Source: Lonepinella koalarum (GTDB lineage: Bacteria > Pseudomonadota > Gammaproteobacteria > Enterobacterales > Pasteurellaceae). From it: a stretch of 64,000 nt of DNA. The notes beneath the pieces are model-generated. The model saw only the letters and a program-made list of their open reading frames with translations, did not search any database and was not told where the DNA came from. Shown piece after piece: positions 43,690 to 52,630 of this stretch (positions are counted from its first letter, which is position 1; each line of letters begins with the position of its first letter). Location: contig NZ_CP170642.1 in assembly GCF_042926695.1 (NCBI RefSeq), forward strand, positions 1,612,001 to 1,676,000. The letters are read 5' to 3'. A program made the position numbers and the translations under genes.

Positions 43690-44843
43690 CATACTTGTAC
43701 TCCTTGCGAGGCGGTACACACATAAAAATCTTCTTTAATTCCCGTCTGTTTTTGATAATTATCGGCAATCAGTTGACGTACAGCATCCACTTTTTCCACC
43801 GGCGCTACCGCCACAATACAACCGCCAAAACCACCACCTGTCATTCTCGCCCCGCCTGTATTACCTACAGCGACTTGAGCTAATTCGACTAAATAATCAA
43901 TTTCAGGCGTGGTGATCTCAAAATCATCACGCATGGAATCATGGGATTGCCCCATTAATTTGCCTAGGGTTTGAATATCCCCTTGATTTAAAGCTTGTAC
44001 CGCATCTAGCACACGTTGATTTTCGGTGACAATATGTCTGGCACGTTTAGCGGTATCTTCATCTATAGCAGTGAGCTCCGCTTCACGTTGTTTAAACTGT
44101 TCAATCGACACATCTCGCAAGGCTTTCACCCCAAAGAATTCAGCAGCTCGTTCACATTGTTGACGGCGAGTATTATATTCGCCCGTGACTAAATCGTGTT
44201 TAACATGGGAATTCACGATCATCACCGCAATATTTTCTGGCACTGGCACAGCAACGGTTGCAAGGCTACGGCAATCAATCATGAGTAAATGACCTTGTTC
44301 GCCTAAGGCTGAAATAAGCTGATCCATATTGCCACAATTTGCCCCGACAAATTTATTTTCTGCCATTTGTCCGATTAACGCAATCTGCGTATCGGTTAAG
44401 GCAAGGTTTCCTAACTGTTGACAAAATTTACCTACTGCCACTTCAAGGGAAGCGGAAGAACTTAACCCCGCAGATAAGGGCACATTACCCGTGATGACTA
44501 AATCAGCCCCTTGCTTGAAATCAGGGCAATGTTGCTGAATAAACTTCACCACCCCACGCACATAACCCGTCCATTTTTTATTAGCCACTGGGGTAATTTC
44601 GGTGGTTAATGAAAATTGATCGGTATCCTCTAAATCGGCGGCATAGACATTAAAAATATGATCATCACGTTTTGCGCCACTCACTGCCGTACCATAATTA
44701 ATCGCACAAGGCATCACAAAGCCATCATTGTAATCGGTATGTTCGCCGATAATGTTCACTCGCCCCGGAGCATATACATTTAATTCGGAAGTGCGGTGAA
44801 ATTTTTGCTCAAATAATTGGTTAGCTTGTTGTAAAGGGGTCAT
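43683..44843 (-). CDS. galK: Galactokinase
   Basis: 386-aa GHMP kinase making galactose-1-phosphate. N-terminal galactose signature GRVNIIGEHTDYNDGFVMP, ATP loop PLSAGLSSSASLEVA and C-terminal GGARMTGGGFGGC are all present. Starts one base after the galT stop, so it depends on coupled translation. Leloir pathway; galE is not in this cluster. Confidence 0.97.
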   Translation of the reverse strand: MTPLQQANQLFEQKFHRTSELNVYAPGRVNIIGEHTDYNDGFVMPCAINYGTAVSGAKRDDHIFNVYAADLEDTDQFSLTTEITPVANKKWTGYVRGVVKFIQQHCPDFKQGADLVITGNVPLSAGLSSSASLEVAVGKFCQQLGNLALTDTQIALIGQMAENKFVGANCGNMDQLISALGEQGHLLMIDCRSLATVAVPVPENIAVMIVNSHVKHDLVTGEYNTRRQQCERAAEFFGVKALRDVSIEQFKQREAELTAIDEDTAKRARHIVTENQRVLDAVQALNQGDIQTLGKLMGQSHDSMRDDFEITTPEIDYLVELAQVAVGNTGGARMTGGGFGGCIVAVAPVEKVDAVRQLIADNYQKQTGIKEDFYVCTASQGVQVWA

Positions 44844-44844
44844 G

Positions 44845-45894
44845 TTATTTTCCTTCTTTATAATGTACTTCGCTTAAATCACGTAATCTTGTCGCCGCTT
44901 GTTCAGCGGTTAAATCCCGTTGGCTTTCGCCTAACATTTCGTAGCCCACCATAAATTTTCGCACCGTAGCAGAGCGCAACAATGGCGGATAAAAATGGGC
45001 GTGTAATTGCCAGTGATCGTTTGGTTCACCGTTAAATGGTGCGGCATGAAAACCCATTGAATAAGGGAATGATGTGTTAAATAAATTATCGTATTTGGTG
45101 GTTAATTTTTTTAGCATTAACGCTAAATCTTCCGCCTGTTCAGGGTTTAATTCCGTTAAGCGTTTAATGTGTGCTTTTTTCGGCATTAATAGGGTTTCAA
45201 ACGGCCATACCGCCCAATACGGCACCACGGCTAACCAATGTTCGGTTTGCACCACAATGCGTTCTTTTAATTGTAATTCACGTTGAGCATAGTCAAGCAA
45301 CATTGGCGAATGCTGTTCAACAAAATAACGGCGTTGAGTTTGATCTTCTCGAGCGACTTCGTTCGGTAAAAAGCTATTTGCCCAAATTTGACCATGTGGA
45401 TGTGGATTGGAACAGCCCATCGCCGCCCCTTTATTTTCAAAAATTTGTACCCATTGATACTTTTGCCCCAACTCACTAAGTTGTTGCTGCCAAACCTTAA
45501 TCACTTGGCTAATTTCCGCCACGCTTAATAATGGCAAGGTTTTACTATGATCAGGCGAAAAACAAATTACCCGACTTTCGCCTTGAGCTTGAGCCGATTG
45601 AAATAGCGGATCAGTGGATTTTTCAGGGGCAGGCGTATCTTCTAGCAATGCCGAAAAATCATTTTTAAACACATAAGGCTGTTGATAATCTGGATTGAGT
45701 TCCCCTGTAATGCGTTTATTGCGTGGACAGAGATAACAATTTGGATCATGATTTGGCTTTTGTTCTTCATTAACTTTTTCCTGTTGCCCTTGCCACGGAC
45801 GTTTAGCACGGTGCGGTGAAACGAGTACCCATTGATCAATGAGTGGATTGTAACGGCGATGTGGGTGTTCGGTTGGATCAAAAATAATGCTCAT
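44845..45894 (-). CDS. galT: Galactose-1-phosphate uridylyltransferase
   Basis: 349-aa enzyme that swaps galactose-1-P with UDP-glucose. The nucleophile motif HxH is in SNPHPHGQIWANSF (~165), and the zinc-binding CYLCPRNKR (~53-61) is intact. First gene of galTKM with AAGGAT ribosome-binding sequence. Confidence 0.97.
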   Translation of the reverse strand: MSIIFDPTEHPHRRYNPLIDQWVLVSPHRAKRPWQGQQEKVNEEQKPNHDPNCYLCPRNKRITGELNPDYQQPYVFKNDFSALLEDTPAPEKSTDPLFQSAQAQGESRVICFSPDHSKTLPLLSVAEISQVIKVWQQQLSELGQKYQWVQIFENKGAAMGCSNPHPHGQIWANSFLPNEVAREDQTQRRYFVEQHSPMLLDYAQRELQLKERIVVQTEHWLAVVPYWAVWPFETLLMPKKAHIKRLTELNPEQAEDLALMLKKLTTKYDNLFNTSFPYSMGFHAAPFNGEPNDHWQLHAHFYPPLLRSATVRKFMVGYEMLGESQRDLTAEQAATRLRDLSEVHYKEGK

Positions 45895-45919
45895 AGAATA
45901 TCCTTACGCTTGATAAAAA

Positions 45920-45933
45920 CGAAAACGGTTACA
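45920..45933. promoter_or_regulatory. GalR/LacI-family operator at galT promoter
   Basis: Minus-strand TGTAACCGTTTTCG carries the CG-centred pattern of gal operators (TGTAANCGNTTACA) with two mismatches. Its centre is ~13 bp downstream of the predicted galT start of transcription and 128 bp from the second operator at 46048, a spacing compatible with looping as in E. coli gal. Confidence 0.6.
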
Positions 45934-45942
45934 TTTGACTTG

Positions 45943-45988
45943 GTATAAGATAGCAGATTTTTTGAAATAATCTGTGACGTAGATCATA
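45943..45988 (-). promoter_or_regulatory. CRP-dependent galTKM promoter
   Basis: TGTGACGTAGATCATA (plus strand 45973-45988) matches TGTGA-N6-TCACA at 9 of 10 positions. A -10-like TTATAC (minus strand, 45948-45943) lies 35 bp away, giving +1 near 45939 and a site at -41.5, i.e. class II activation of galT. Confidence 0.6.
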
Positions 45989-46047
45989 TTTTTGAAAAAA
46001 AATTGAAAAATTTATTGTATTTTTGGGTTGAAATGGCAAAAATGAAG

Positions 46048-46061
46048 TGGTAACGTTTTCA
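46048..46061. promoter_or_regulatory. Second GalR/LacI-family operator
   Basis: TGGTAACGTTTTCA has the CG centre and TGG...TTTTCA arms of LacI-family sites. It lies between galT and galR promoter regions and could serve autoregulation of galR or looping with the site at 45920. Confidence 0.55.
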
Positions 46062-46076
46062 TTATGTATCTTTGAA

Positions 46077-46147
46077 TGTAGGGGCGTATTGCATACGCCC
46101 AGATTACGCTGTATTAATCACAAGAGTGTATACAATACGCCCCTACA
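46077..46147. repeat. 71-bp inverted-repeat element (MITE-like) before galR
   Basis: Ends TGTAGGGGCGTATTG (46077-46091) and CAATACGCCCCTACA (46133-46147) are perfect 15-bp inverted repeats around ~40 bp of interior. No transposase is encoded. It lies in the galR leader, 24 bp before the start codon, and could fold in the mRNA. Confidence 0.65.
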
Positions 46148-46171
46148 TCATTGTTATATTGGGAGAAAAAT

Positions 46172-47176
46172 ATGATTACCATTCGTGATGTTGCCAAACA
46201 AGCTGGTGTCTCCGTCGCCACGGTATCCCGTGTACTGAATAACGCATCTTGTAGTGAAACTGCTCGCCTTGCGGTAGAAAGTGCGGTGCAAAATTTGGGA
46301 TATTCACCCAATGCCAATGCGCAAGCCTTAGCCTTACAAAATACTGATACATTAGGTGTTGTTGTCACTGATGTGACCGATCCATTTTTTGCGATTTTGG
46401 TGAAATCCGTGGATCAGGTTGCCCATGAATATGGCAAAACGATTTTAATCGGGATAGGTTATCACAATGCAGAAAAAGAACGTAATGCAATTGAAACGCT
46501 GTTACGTAAGCGTTGTAGCTGTTTAGTCGTACATTCTAAGGCATTGACCGATCAAGAGTTAATCAATTATTTAGAACAAGCGAAAGGAATGGTGATTATT
46601 AACCGCTGTATTGCTGGTTATGAACATCGTTGTGTCAGCTTAGATAATCAACGTGGCACATTTCTAGCGACAGAATTATTGATTAAATTAGGTCATCGTA
46701 AAATCGGTTATATCGGCTCAAATCATCAAATTAATGATGAAGTAGAAAGAAAACAAGGCTATTTAACCGCACTTCAACAATATGGCTTACCCGTGATTGA
46801 AAATACCAGCGTACAAAATAGCCCTGATTTCGAAGGGGGTGAAGCCGCAATGATTGATTTATTGAGCTATCATTCCGATTTAACGGCTGTAGTAACGTAC
46901 AATGACAGCATGGCGGCTGGCGCATTATCAGTCTTAACTGAAAATAATATCAATGTACCACGTCAATTTTCGTTGATCGGTTTTGATGATATGCCGATTG
47001 CTAGCCATTTAGTACCAAAACTCTCAACTATTCGTTATCCAATTGATTTAATGGCAACTTATGCATCAAAATTAGCCTTAAGTTTGATTAATGAAAACAT
47101 CGAAACGCCGATTCATACACAATTTAATCCAACGGTAGTGCGACGTTTTTCAACGGATAGCTGTTATCAGCGATAA
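46172..47176 (+). CDS. galR: LacI-family galactose repressor GalR/GalS (MglD)
   Basis: 334-aa repressor. The N-terminal headpiece reads MITIRDVAKQAGVSVATVSR, with a hinge near residue 50, and a periplasmic-binding-protein-like effector domain follows. Start ATG 46172 is preceded by GGGAG; the upstream in-frame ATG at 46151 is inside the leader. Flanked by gal and mgl operons with three matching operators nearby, it is the clear regulator of both. GalR and GalS cannot be separated by sequence alone. Confidence 0.9.
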   Translation: MITIRDVAKQAGVSVATVSRVLNNASCSETARLAVESAVQNLGYSPNANAQALALQNTDTLGVVVTDVTDPFFAILVKSVDQVAHEYGKTILIGIGYHNAEKERNAIETLLRKRCSCLVVHSKALTDQELINYLEQAKGMVIINRCIAGYEHRCVSLDNQRGTFLATELLIKLGHRKIGYIGSNHQINDEVERKQGYLTALQQYGLPVIENTSVQNSPDFEGGEAAMIDLLSYHSDLTAVVTYNDSMAAGALSVLTENNINVPRQFSLIGFDDMPIASHLVPKLSTIRYPIDLMATYASKLALSLINENIETPIHTQFNPTVVRRFSTDSCYQR

Positions 47177-47181
47177 TTTTT

Positions 47182-47195
47182 TGTAACCGCTTACA
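47182..47195. promoter_or_regulatory. GalR operator upstream of mglB
   Basis: TGTAACCGCTTACA is a perfect match to TGTAANCGNTTACA and lies 16 bp upstream of the mgl CRP site, 6 bp after the galR stop. Confidence 0.75.
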
Positions 47196-47210
47196 GTTTT
47201 TTATCAAAAA

Positions 47211-47253
47211 TGTGAGAATGATCACAGTATTGTAAAAAGAAATAGTGTATCTT
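47211..47253 (+). promoter_or_regulatory. CRP-dependent mglBAC promoter
   Basis: TGTGAGAATGATCACA (47211-47226) is a perfect TGTGA-N6-TCACA site. TATCTT (47248-47253) lies so that +1 falls near 47260 and the CRP site at -41.5. No -35 box is needed for this class II design. Confidence 0.78.
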
Positions 47254-47342
47254 AGTCATATTACAACAAGGTTGTTACAGTTTTTTAGACAATTTTGTGG
47301 TAATTTCATCATTTTAGTTAATCAATTAACGAGGACATTGTT

Positions 47343-48335
47343 ATGAAAAAAGCAGTATTAAGTGCAGTCGCATTATCTATCGGTTTAGGCTTGGCAAGCA
47401 GTGCCGCCCAAGCAGCCAATCGTATCGGTGTAACCATTTACAAATATGATGACAACTTTATGGCATTAATGCGTCAAGAAATTGATAAAGAAGCCAAAAA
47501 CTTAACCGGTATTGAGCTATTAATGAACGACTCACAAAATGCACAATCTATTCAAAATGACCAAGTGGATGTGTTAATTTCTAAAGGGGTAAAAGCCCTT
47601 GCGATTAACTTAGTTGACCCATCTGCGGCGCCGACTATTATTAAAAAAGCAAAAGCAGAAGATATTCCAGTGGTATTCTTCAATAAAGACCCGGGTGCTA
47701 AAGCCATTGAGAGTTACGAAAATGCTTACTATGTGGGTACCGATCCAAAAGAATCTGGGGAAATCCAAGGGGAATTAATTGCCAAACAATGGAAAGCGAA
47801 TTCAGCCCTTGATTTAAATAAAGACGGCAAGATTCAATATGTGTTATTAAAAGGCGAACCGGGACACCCTGATGCGGAAGCACGTACCAAATATGTGATC
47901 GAAAAATTAAATGCACAAGGTATTGAAACTGAACAATTATTTATCGACACTGGAATGTGGGATGCGGCATTAGCGAAAGATAAAATTGATGCATGGCTTT
48001 CAAGTAGTAAAGCAAATCAAATTGAAGTGATTATTTCCAATAATGATGGCATGGCAATGGGTGCTTTAGAAGCGGTGAAAGCCCATGGTAAAAAATTACC
48101 GGTATTCGGTGTCGATGCCCTACCTGAAGTGTTGCAATTAATCAAAAAAGGCGATATTGCCGGTACCGTATTAAATGACGGCGTAAACCAAGGTAAAGCA
48201 GTTGTGCAACTTGCCAATAACCTTGCCAATGGTAAACCGGCCACCGAAGGTACTAACTGGAAATTAGAAAATCGTGTTGTACGTGTTCCTTATGTCGGTG
48301 TTGACAAAGATAACTTAGATACATTCTTAAAATAA
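47343..48335 (+). CDS. mglB: D-galactose/D-glucose-binding periplasmic protein
   Basis: 330-aa binding protein, with signal peptide 1-24 (ending SSAAQA). Mature sequence begins ANRIGVTIYKYDDNFM. Ligand and calcium-binding regions of GGBP are recognisable (DLNKDGKIQYVLLKGEPGHPDAEART). Delivers sugar to MglAC. The 104-bp gap to mglA contains no strong terminator but may let mglB be overexpressed. Confidence 0.96.
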   Translation: MKKAVLSAVALSIGLGLASSAAQAANRIGVTIYKYDDNFMALMRQEIDKEAKNLTGIELLMNDSQNAQSIQNDQVDVLISKGVKALAINLVDPSAAPTIIKKAKAEDIPVVFFNKDPGAKAIESYENAYYVGTDPKESGEIQGELIAKQWKANSALDLNKDGKIQYVLLKGEPGHPDAEARTKYVIEKLNAQGIETEQLFIDTGMWDAALAKDKIDAWLSSSKANQIEVIISNNDGMAMGALEAVKAHGKKLPVFGVDALPEVLQLIKKGDIAGTVLNDGVNQGKAVVQLANNLANGKPATEGTNWKLENRVVRVPYVGVDKDNLDTFLK

Positions 48336-48439
48336 TTCCTATTATCTTGTCGTTAGGGCTTGTGATGGTCATACTTGTGTCTATCTCATAAGAAACACAA
48401 GCCCTATTGTTTCTTTAATGATTTAATGTGAGGTGAGAT

Positions 48440-49942
48440 ATGTTAACACAAGAAGTGCTACTCACAATGACCAACGTTAGTAAATCTTTCCCGGGGGTAA
48501 AAGCGTTAGACGGTGCTAATCTCACGGTCAAATCCCACTCTGTGCATGCCTTAATGGGGGAAAATGGAGCGGGGAAATCTACCCTATTGAAATGTTTATT
48601 TGGGATCTATGCTAAAGATGAGGGTGAAATTCTGTTCTTAGGCAAACCAGTAAACTTCAAAACCTCGAAAGAAGCCCTCGAAAATGGGATTTCGATGGTG
48701 CATCAAGAATTAAATTTAGTACGTCAACGTAGTGTAATGGATAACCTTTGGTTAGGACGTTATCCACTAAAAGGTATTTTTGTGGATCACACTAAAATGT
48801 ATCACGATACCAAAGCCATTTTTGACGAACTTGATATTGCTATTGATCCAAAAGAAAAAGTGGCAAATTTATCGGTTTCACAAATGCAGATGATCGAAAT
48901 TGCTAAGGCGTTCTCTTACAATGCAAAAATTGTAATTATGGACGAACCAACATCTTCCTTATCAGAAAAAGAAGTAGATCATCTGTTTAAAATCATTCAG
49001 ACATTAAAAGATCGTGGCTGTGGCATTATTTATATTTCCCACAAAATGGACGAAATTTTCAAAATTTGTGATGAAGTTACGGTTCTGCGTGACGGTAAAT
49101 GGATTAATACGGTGCCGGTTGAAGAAGCAACCATGGATGGTATTGTCGCCATGATGGTTGGACGTGAATTAACCCAACGTTTCCCTCCGAAAACTAACCA
49201 ACCCAAAGAAGTGATTCTACAAGTGGAACATTTGACGGCAAAAAATCAACCATCCATTCAAGATGTCAGTTTTGAATTACGCAAAGGCGAAATTCTCGGC
49301 ATAGCAGGCTTAGTTGGGGCAAAACGAACAGATATTGTGGAAACCATTTTTGGTGTGCGGGAACAAAAAAACGGTACGGTAAAACTGCATGGAAAAATTA
49401 TGAAAAATCGCACCGCACTTGAATCCATTAATAATGGTTTTGCCCTAGTAACCGAAGAACGTCGTTCTACGGGAATTTATGCCAACCTGAATATTGAGTT
49501 TAATTCTTTGATTTCGAATATGAAATCCTATATCAGCAAATGGGGCTTATTAAGCAACAAAAAAATGAGCAGTGATACCCAATGGGTGATTGATGCCATG
49601 AATGTAAAAACTCCGTCCCATAAAACGAATATTGGTTCACTTTCTGGCGGTAATCAGCAAAAAGTGGTTATCGGCCGTTGGTTATTAACTCAACCAGAAA
49701 TTTTGATGCTGGATGAGCCCACTCGTGGGATTGATGTAGGTGCAAAATTTGAGATTTATCAACTCATTATGCAACTTGCTCAAAAAGACAAAGGGATCAT
49801 TATGATTTCATCTGAAATGCCAGAGTTACTGGGCGTCACTGACCGTATTTTAGTGATGAGCAATGGTAAAGTGGCAGGTATTGTAGAAACAAGTAAAACA
49901 TCGCAACAAGAAATTTTACAACTTGCGGCGAAATATTTATAA
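48440..49942 (+). CDS. mglA: Galactose/methyl galactoside ABC transporter ATPase
   Basis: 500-aa tandem ATPase. First half: GENGAGKSTLLKC (Walker A), LSVSQMQMIEIAKA (signature), IVIMDEPTSSL (Walker B). Second half: degenerate Walker A GLVGAKRTDIVE, signature LSGGNQQKVVIGRW, LMLDEPTRGIDVG. The asymmetric second site is normal for the RbsA/MglA group. GAGG ribosome-binding sequence. Confidence 0.96.
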   Translation: MLTQEVLLTMTNVSKSFPGVKALDGANLTVKSHSVHALMGENGAGKSTLLKCLFGIYAKDEGEILFLGKPVNFKTSKEALENGISMVHQELNLVRQRSVMDNLWLGRYPLKGIFVDHTKMYHDTKAIFDELDIAIDPKEKVANLSVSQMQMIEIAKAFSYNAKIVIMDEPTSSLSEKEVDHLFKIIQTLKDRGCGIIYISHKMDEIFKICDEVTVLRDGKWINTVPVEEATMDGIVAMMVGRELTQRFPPKTNQPKEVILQVEHLTAKNQPSIQDVSFELRKGEILGIAGLVGAKRTDIVETIFGVREQKNGTVKLHGKIMKNRTALESINNGFALVTEERRSTGIYANLNIEFNSLISNMKSYISKWGLLSNKKMSSDTQWVIDAMNVKTPSHKTNIGSLSGGNQQKVVIGRWLLTQPEILMLDEPTRGIDVGAKFEIYQLIMQLAQKDKGIIMISSEMPELLGVTDRILVMSNGKVAGIVETSKTSQQEILQLAAKYL

Positions 49943-49966
49943 CCTATGTAATAAAGGAAGGTTGTT

Positions 49967-50974
49967 ATGGTTATTAAAGACAATAAAACGTGGGATTTTT
50001 TCAAACAAAATGCCATTTACTTTGTGTTATTAATTTTACTTTTAATAATTATTGCTCAAGATCCCAGCTTTTTAAGCTTGCGAAATTTTAGTAATATCCT
50101 CACCCAATCATCAGTGCGGTTAGTAATTGCTTTAGGCGTTGCTGGGCTTTTGGTAGTACAAGGTACCGACTTATCTGCCGGTCGTCAAGTAGGTTTAGCG
50201 GCAGTGATTTCTGCGACTATGCTACAAGGTATGGACAATCTCAATCGTGTTTTTCCAGATTTACCTGAAATGCCAATTATTGCCGTCATCTTGCTGGTTT
50301 GTGCCATCGGTGCATTAATCGGTTTACTAAACGGTTTCGTGATTGCAGTATTAAATGTGACACCATTTATTGCCACCATGGGAACCATGATTATCGTCTA
50401 TGGGATCAACTCCCTCTATTATGACGCAGTAGGCTCATCACCAATTGCCGGCTTTACCGAAAATTTCTCTGACTTCACACAAGGCTTTTTCCTACTGGGT
50501 TCGTTTAAGCTCTCCTATATTACCATTTATGCCATTATCGCCACCATTATTATGTGGACCCTCTGGAACAAAACTCGCTTTGGTAAAAACATCTTTGCTA
50601 TCGGAGGCAACCCAGAAGCGGCTAAAGTATCTGGGGTGAATGTGGTGACCAATTTATTAGTGATCTATACTCTTGCCGGTGCATTCTACGCTTTCGGCGG
50701 TATGCTTGAGGCAGGTCGTATTGGTTCCGCCACCAACAACCTTGGTTTTATGTATGAAATGGACGCTATCGCTGCGTGCGTAGTTGGTGGTGTATCATTC
50801 GCTGGTGGTGTGGGGACCATTATCGGTGTGGTAACAGGGGTATTAATCTTTACGGTGATTAACTATGGTTTAACCTATATCGGGGTCAATCCTTACTGGC
50901 AATACATTATCAAAGGTTCGATTATTATTTTAGCGGTAGCGATTGATAGTTTGAAATATGCGAAGAAAAAATAG
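49967..50974 (+). CDS. mglC: Galactose/methyl galactoside ABC transporter permease
   Basis: 335-aa membrane subunit of the RbsC/MglC family with about ten helices, including VVQGTDLSAGRQVGLAAVIS and the coupling segment NPEAAKVSGVNV. It forms the homodimeric channel with MglA. Ends at a strong terminator, closing the mglBAC operon. Confidence 0.95.
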   Translation: MVIKDNKTWDFFKQNAIYFVLLILLLIIIAQDPSFLSLRNFSNILTQSSVRLVIALGVAGLLVVQGTDLSAGRQVGLAAVISATMLQGMDNLNRVFPDLPEMPIIAVILLVCAIGALIGLLNGFVIAVLNVTPFIATMGTMIIVYGINSLYYDAVGSSPIAGFTENFSDFTQGFFLLGSFKLSYITIYAIIATIIMWTLWNKTRFGKNIFAIGGNPEAAKVSGVNVVTNLLVIYTLAGAFYAFGGMLEAGRIGSATNNLGFMYEMDAIAACVVGGVSFAGGVGTIIGVVTGVLIFTVINYGLTYIGVNPYWQYIIKGSIIILAVAIDSLKYAKKK

Positions 50975-51007
50975 CTAAAAAAATACCGCACTTCAATAAT
51001 CAAAATA

Positions 51008-51033
51008 AAAAACCGAGCATTGCTCGGTTTTTT
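51008..51033 (+). terminator. mglBAC terminator
   Basis: AAAACCGAGCA (51009-51019) pairs with TGCTCGGTTTT (51021-51031), followed by T (51030-51033). Closes with a small CATTG loop. Confidence 0.85.
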
Positions 51034-51154
51034 ATCTGATAACTCTCCATATCTAAGTTAATTATGTTGTTTCTAATAAAACAATAATGACAACTCATCA
51101 TTTTATGCTATATTTTATCCTTTAAACCATAAAAATAACCAAAGGAAACAAAAT

Positions 51155-52444
51155 ATGTCTGAAAATAAAATAAACCAAAAGGCTTTTCAGCCCACCGCTG
51201 AAAAATCCACCTTAAAAAGTAAACTTAACGCCTTAGGACCCGGCATTCTCATGGCGTCTGCTGCCGTTGGTGGCTCACACATTGTTGCGTCCACCCAATC
51301 AGGGGCGATTTACGGCTGGCAATTAGCGATTATCATTATCTTGGCTAACCTATTTAAATATCCGTTTTTCCGCTTTGGATCCCAATATACCTTAGATACG
51401 GGTAATACCTTATTAGAAGGTTATTTAGAAAAAGGTAAACTCTATTTATGGGTCTTCTTCTTGCTTAATGTGTTTGCCACCATTATTAACACCGCTGGGG
51501 TTGGCTTATTATGTGCTGCTATTTTGACTTTCGTGTTACCCTTTCCAGTGCCACTCCCGACCCTAAGCCTGATTGTTATCGGAGGTTGTACAACAATTTT
51601 ATTATTGGGTAAATATCGTCTGTTAGATAGTTTATCTAAACTGATTATGATTGCCTTAACCATCACCACTGTTGCTGCTGTCGTGATTGCTTTAATGCGT
51701 AATGGTATCCAAGGTGTTGCCCCTGAGGATTATATTGCACCAAGTCCTTGGAATTTAACCGCACTTGGTTTTATTGTAGCGTTAATGGGCTGGATGCCTG
51801 CACCGATTGAAATTTCTGCGATTAACTCTATGTGGGTGGTAGCAAAACGTCGTTTTACCAAAATTTCTTACCAAGATGGCATTCTCGACTTTAACATTGG
51901 CTTTATTGGCACCGCTATTTTAGCCCTCGTGTTCTTAGCCTTAGGTGCATTAGTCCAATTTGGTTCAGGCGACACCGTAGAAATAGTCAGCGGTAAATAT
52001 ATTGCCCAATTGATCAATATGTACGCTTCTACCATCGGCGACTGGGCAAGAGGGTTAATTGCCTTTATTGCATTTATGTGTATGCTCGGTACCACGCTTA
52101 CCGTGATTGATGGCTATTCTCGTGCCAATGTAGAAAGTTTACGTCTGATTTTAGGTAAGCAAGAAAGTCGCCCAAGCATTTTAAATAGCGCAATTTTATT
52201 GGCGGCGCTTTCTGGATTAGCGGTAATTTTCTATTTTAACAATGCAGTCGGTCCAATGTTAAAATTCGCCATGATTGCGTCTTTTGTATCAACGCCAATC
52301 TTTGCTTATTTAAATCTTTCGTTGGTTTTAAAAGGCGAACATAAAGTTAGAGGTGGGTTATTCTGGCTATCAATTATCGGATTAATTTATTTAACTGGCT
52401 TTACGCTACTCTTTATCGCCAACCAAGCCGGTTTGTTTAACTAG
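51155..52444 (+). CDS. Nramp-related transporter with altered metal-site motifs
   Basis: 429-aa membrane protein with ~11 helices, aligned with the Nramp fold from GPGILMASAAVGGSHIVAST (~28-47) onward. Classical Nramp carries DPGN in helix 1 and MPH in helix 6; here these places read AVGGSH and MGWMPAPIEIS. The two residues that bind Mn2+/Fe2+ (Asp, Asn) are therefore absent. It may carry another ion (e.g. Mg2+-like relatives) or a non-metal solute. Stand-alone, with AAGGAAAC upstream. Family membership is good; cargo unknown. Confidence 0.8.
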   Translation: MSENKINQKAFQPTAEKSTLKSKLNALGPGILMASAAVGGSHIVASTQSGAIYGWQLAIIIILANLFKYPFFRFGSQYTLDTGNTLLEGYLEKGKLYLWVFFLLNVFATIINTAGVGLLCAAILTFVLPFPVPLPTLSLIVIGGCTTILLLGKYRLLDSLSKLIMIALTITTVAAVVIALMRNGIQGVAPEDYIAPSPWNLTALGFIVALMGWMPAPIEISAINSMWVVAKRRFTKISYQDGILDFNIGFIGTAILALVFLALGALVQFGSGDTVEIVSGKYIAQLINMYASTIGDWARGLIAFIAFMCMLGTTLTVIDGYSRANVESLRLILGKQESRPSILNSAILLAALSGLAVIFYFNNAVGPMLKFAMIASFVSTPIFAYLNLSLVLKGEHKVRGGLFWLSIIGLIYLTGFTLLFIANQAGLFN

Positions 52445-52480
52445 ACTTCATTAAAAGTGCAGTGAAATTTATAAAGGTTT

Positions 52481-52602
52481 ATCTGCACCCCAAAAGTTGG
52501 ACGCATAACCAACAAATTAAGGTGCAGATTTTTATGACTAAGTTCGATACAATATCGTCTTCAATCCTTGAAATAGGTGTCTAACTCTTTGGGTTAGAAC
52601 AC
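52481..52602 (+). mobile_element. IS remnant / miniature element related to the 9.75-kb IS
   Basis: The left end ATCTGCACCCCAAAAGTTGGAC (52481-52502) and the leader up to ATGACTAA (52534) match the decayed IS at 9753. The transposase stops after MTK and the frame ends within 16 codons. GTCTAACTCTTTGGGTTAGA (52581-52600) resembles the left end inverted, so this may be an internally deleted ~120-bp copy. ATCTGCACC and GGTGCAGAT (52481-52529) also form a hairpin. Confidence 0.5.
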
Positions 52603-52630
52603 TATTATTCGTCCCTATTTATATTTACCG

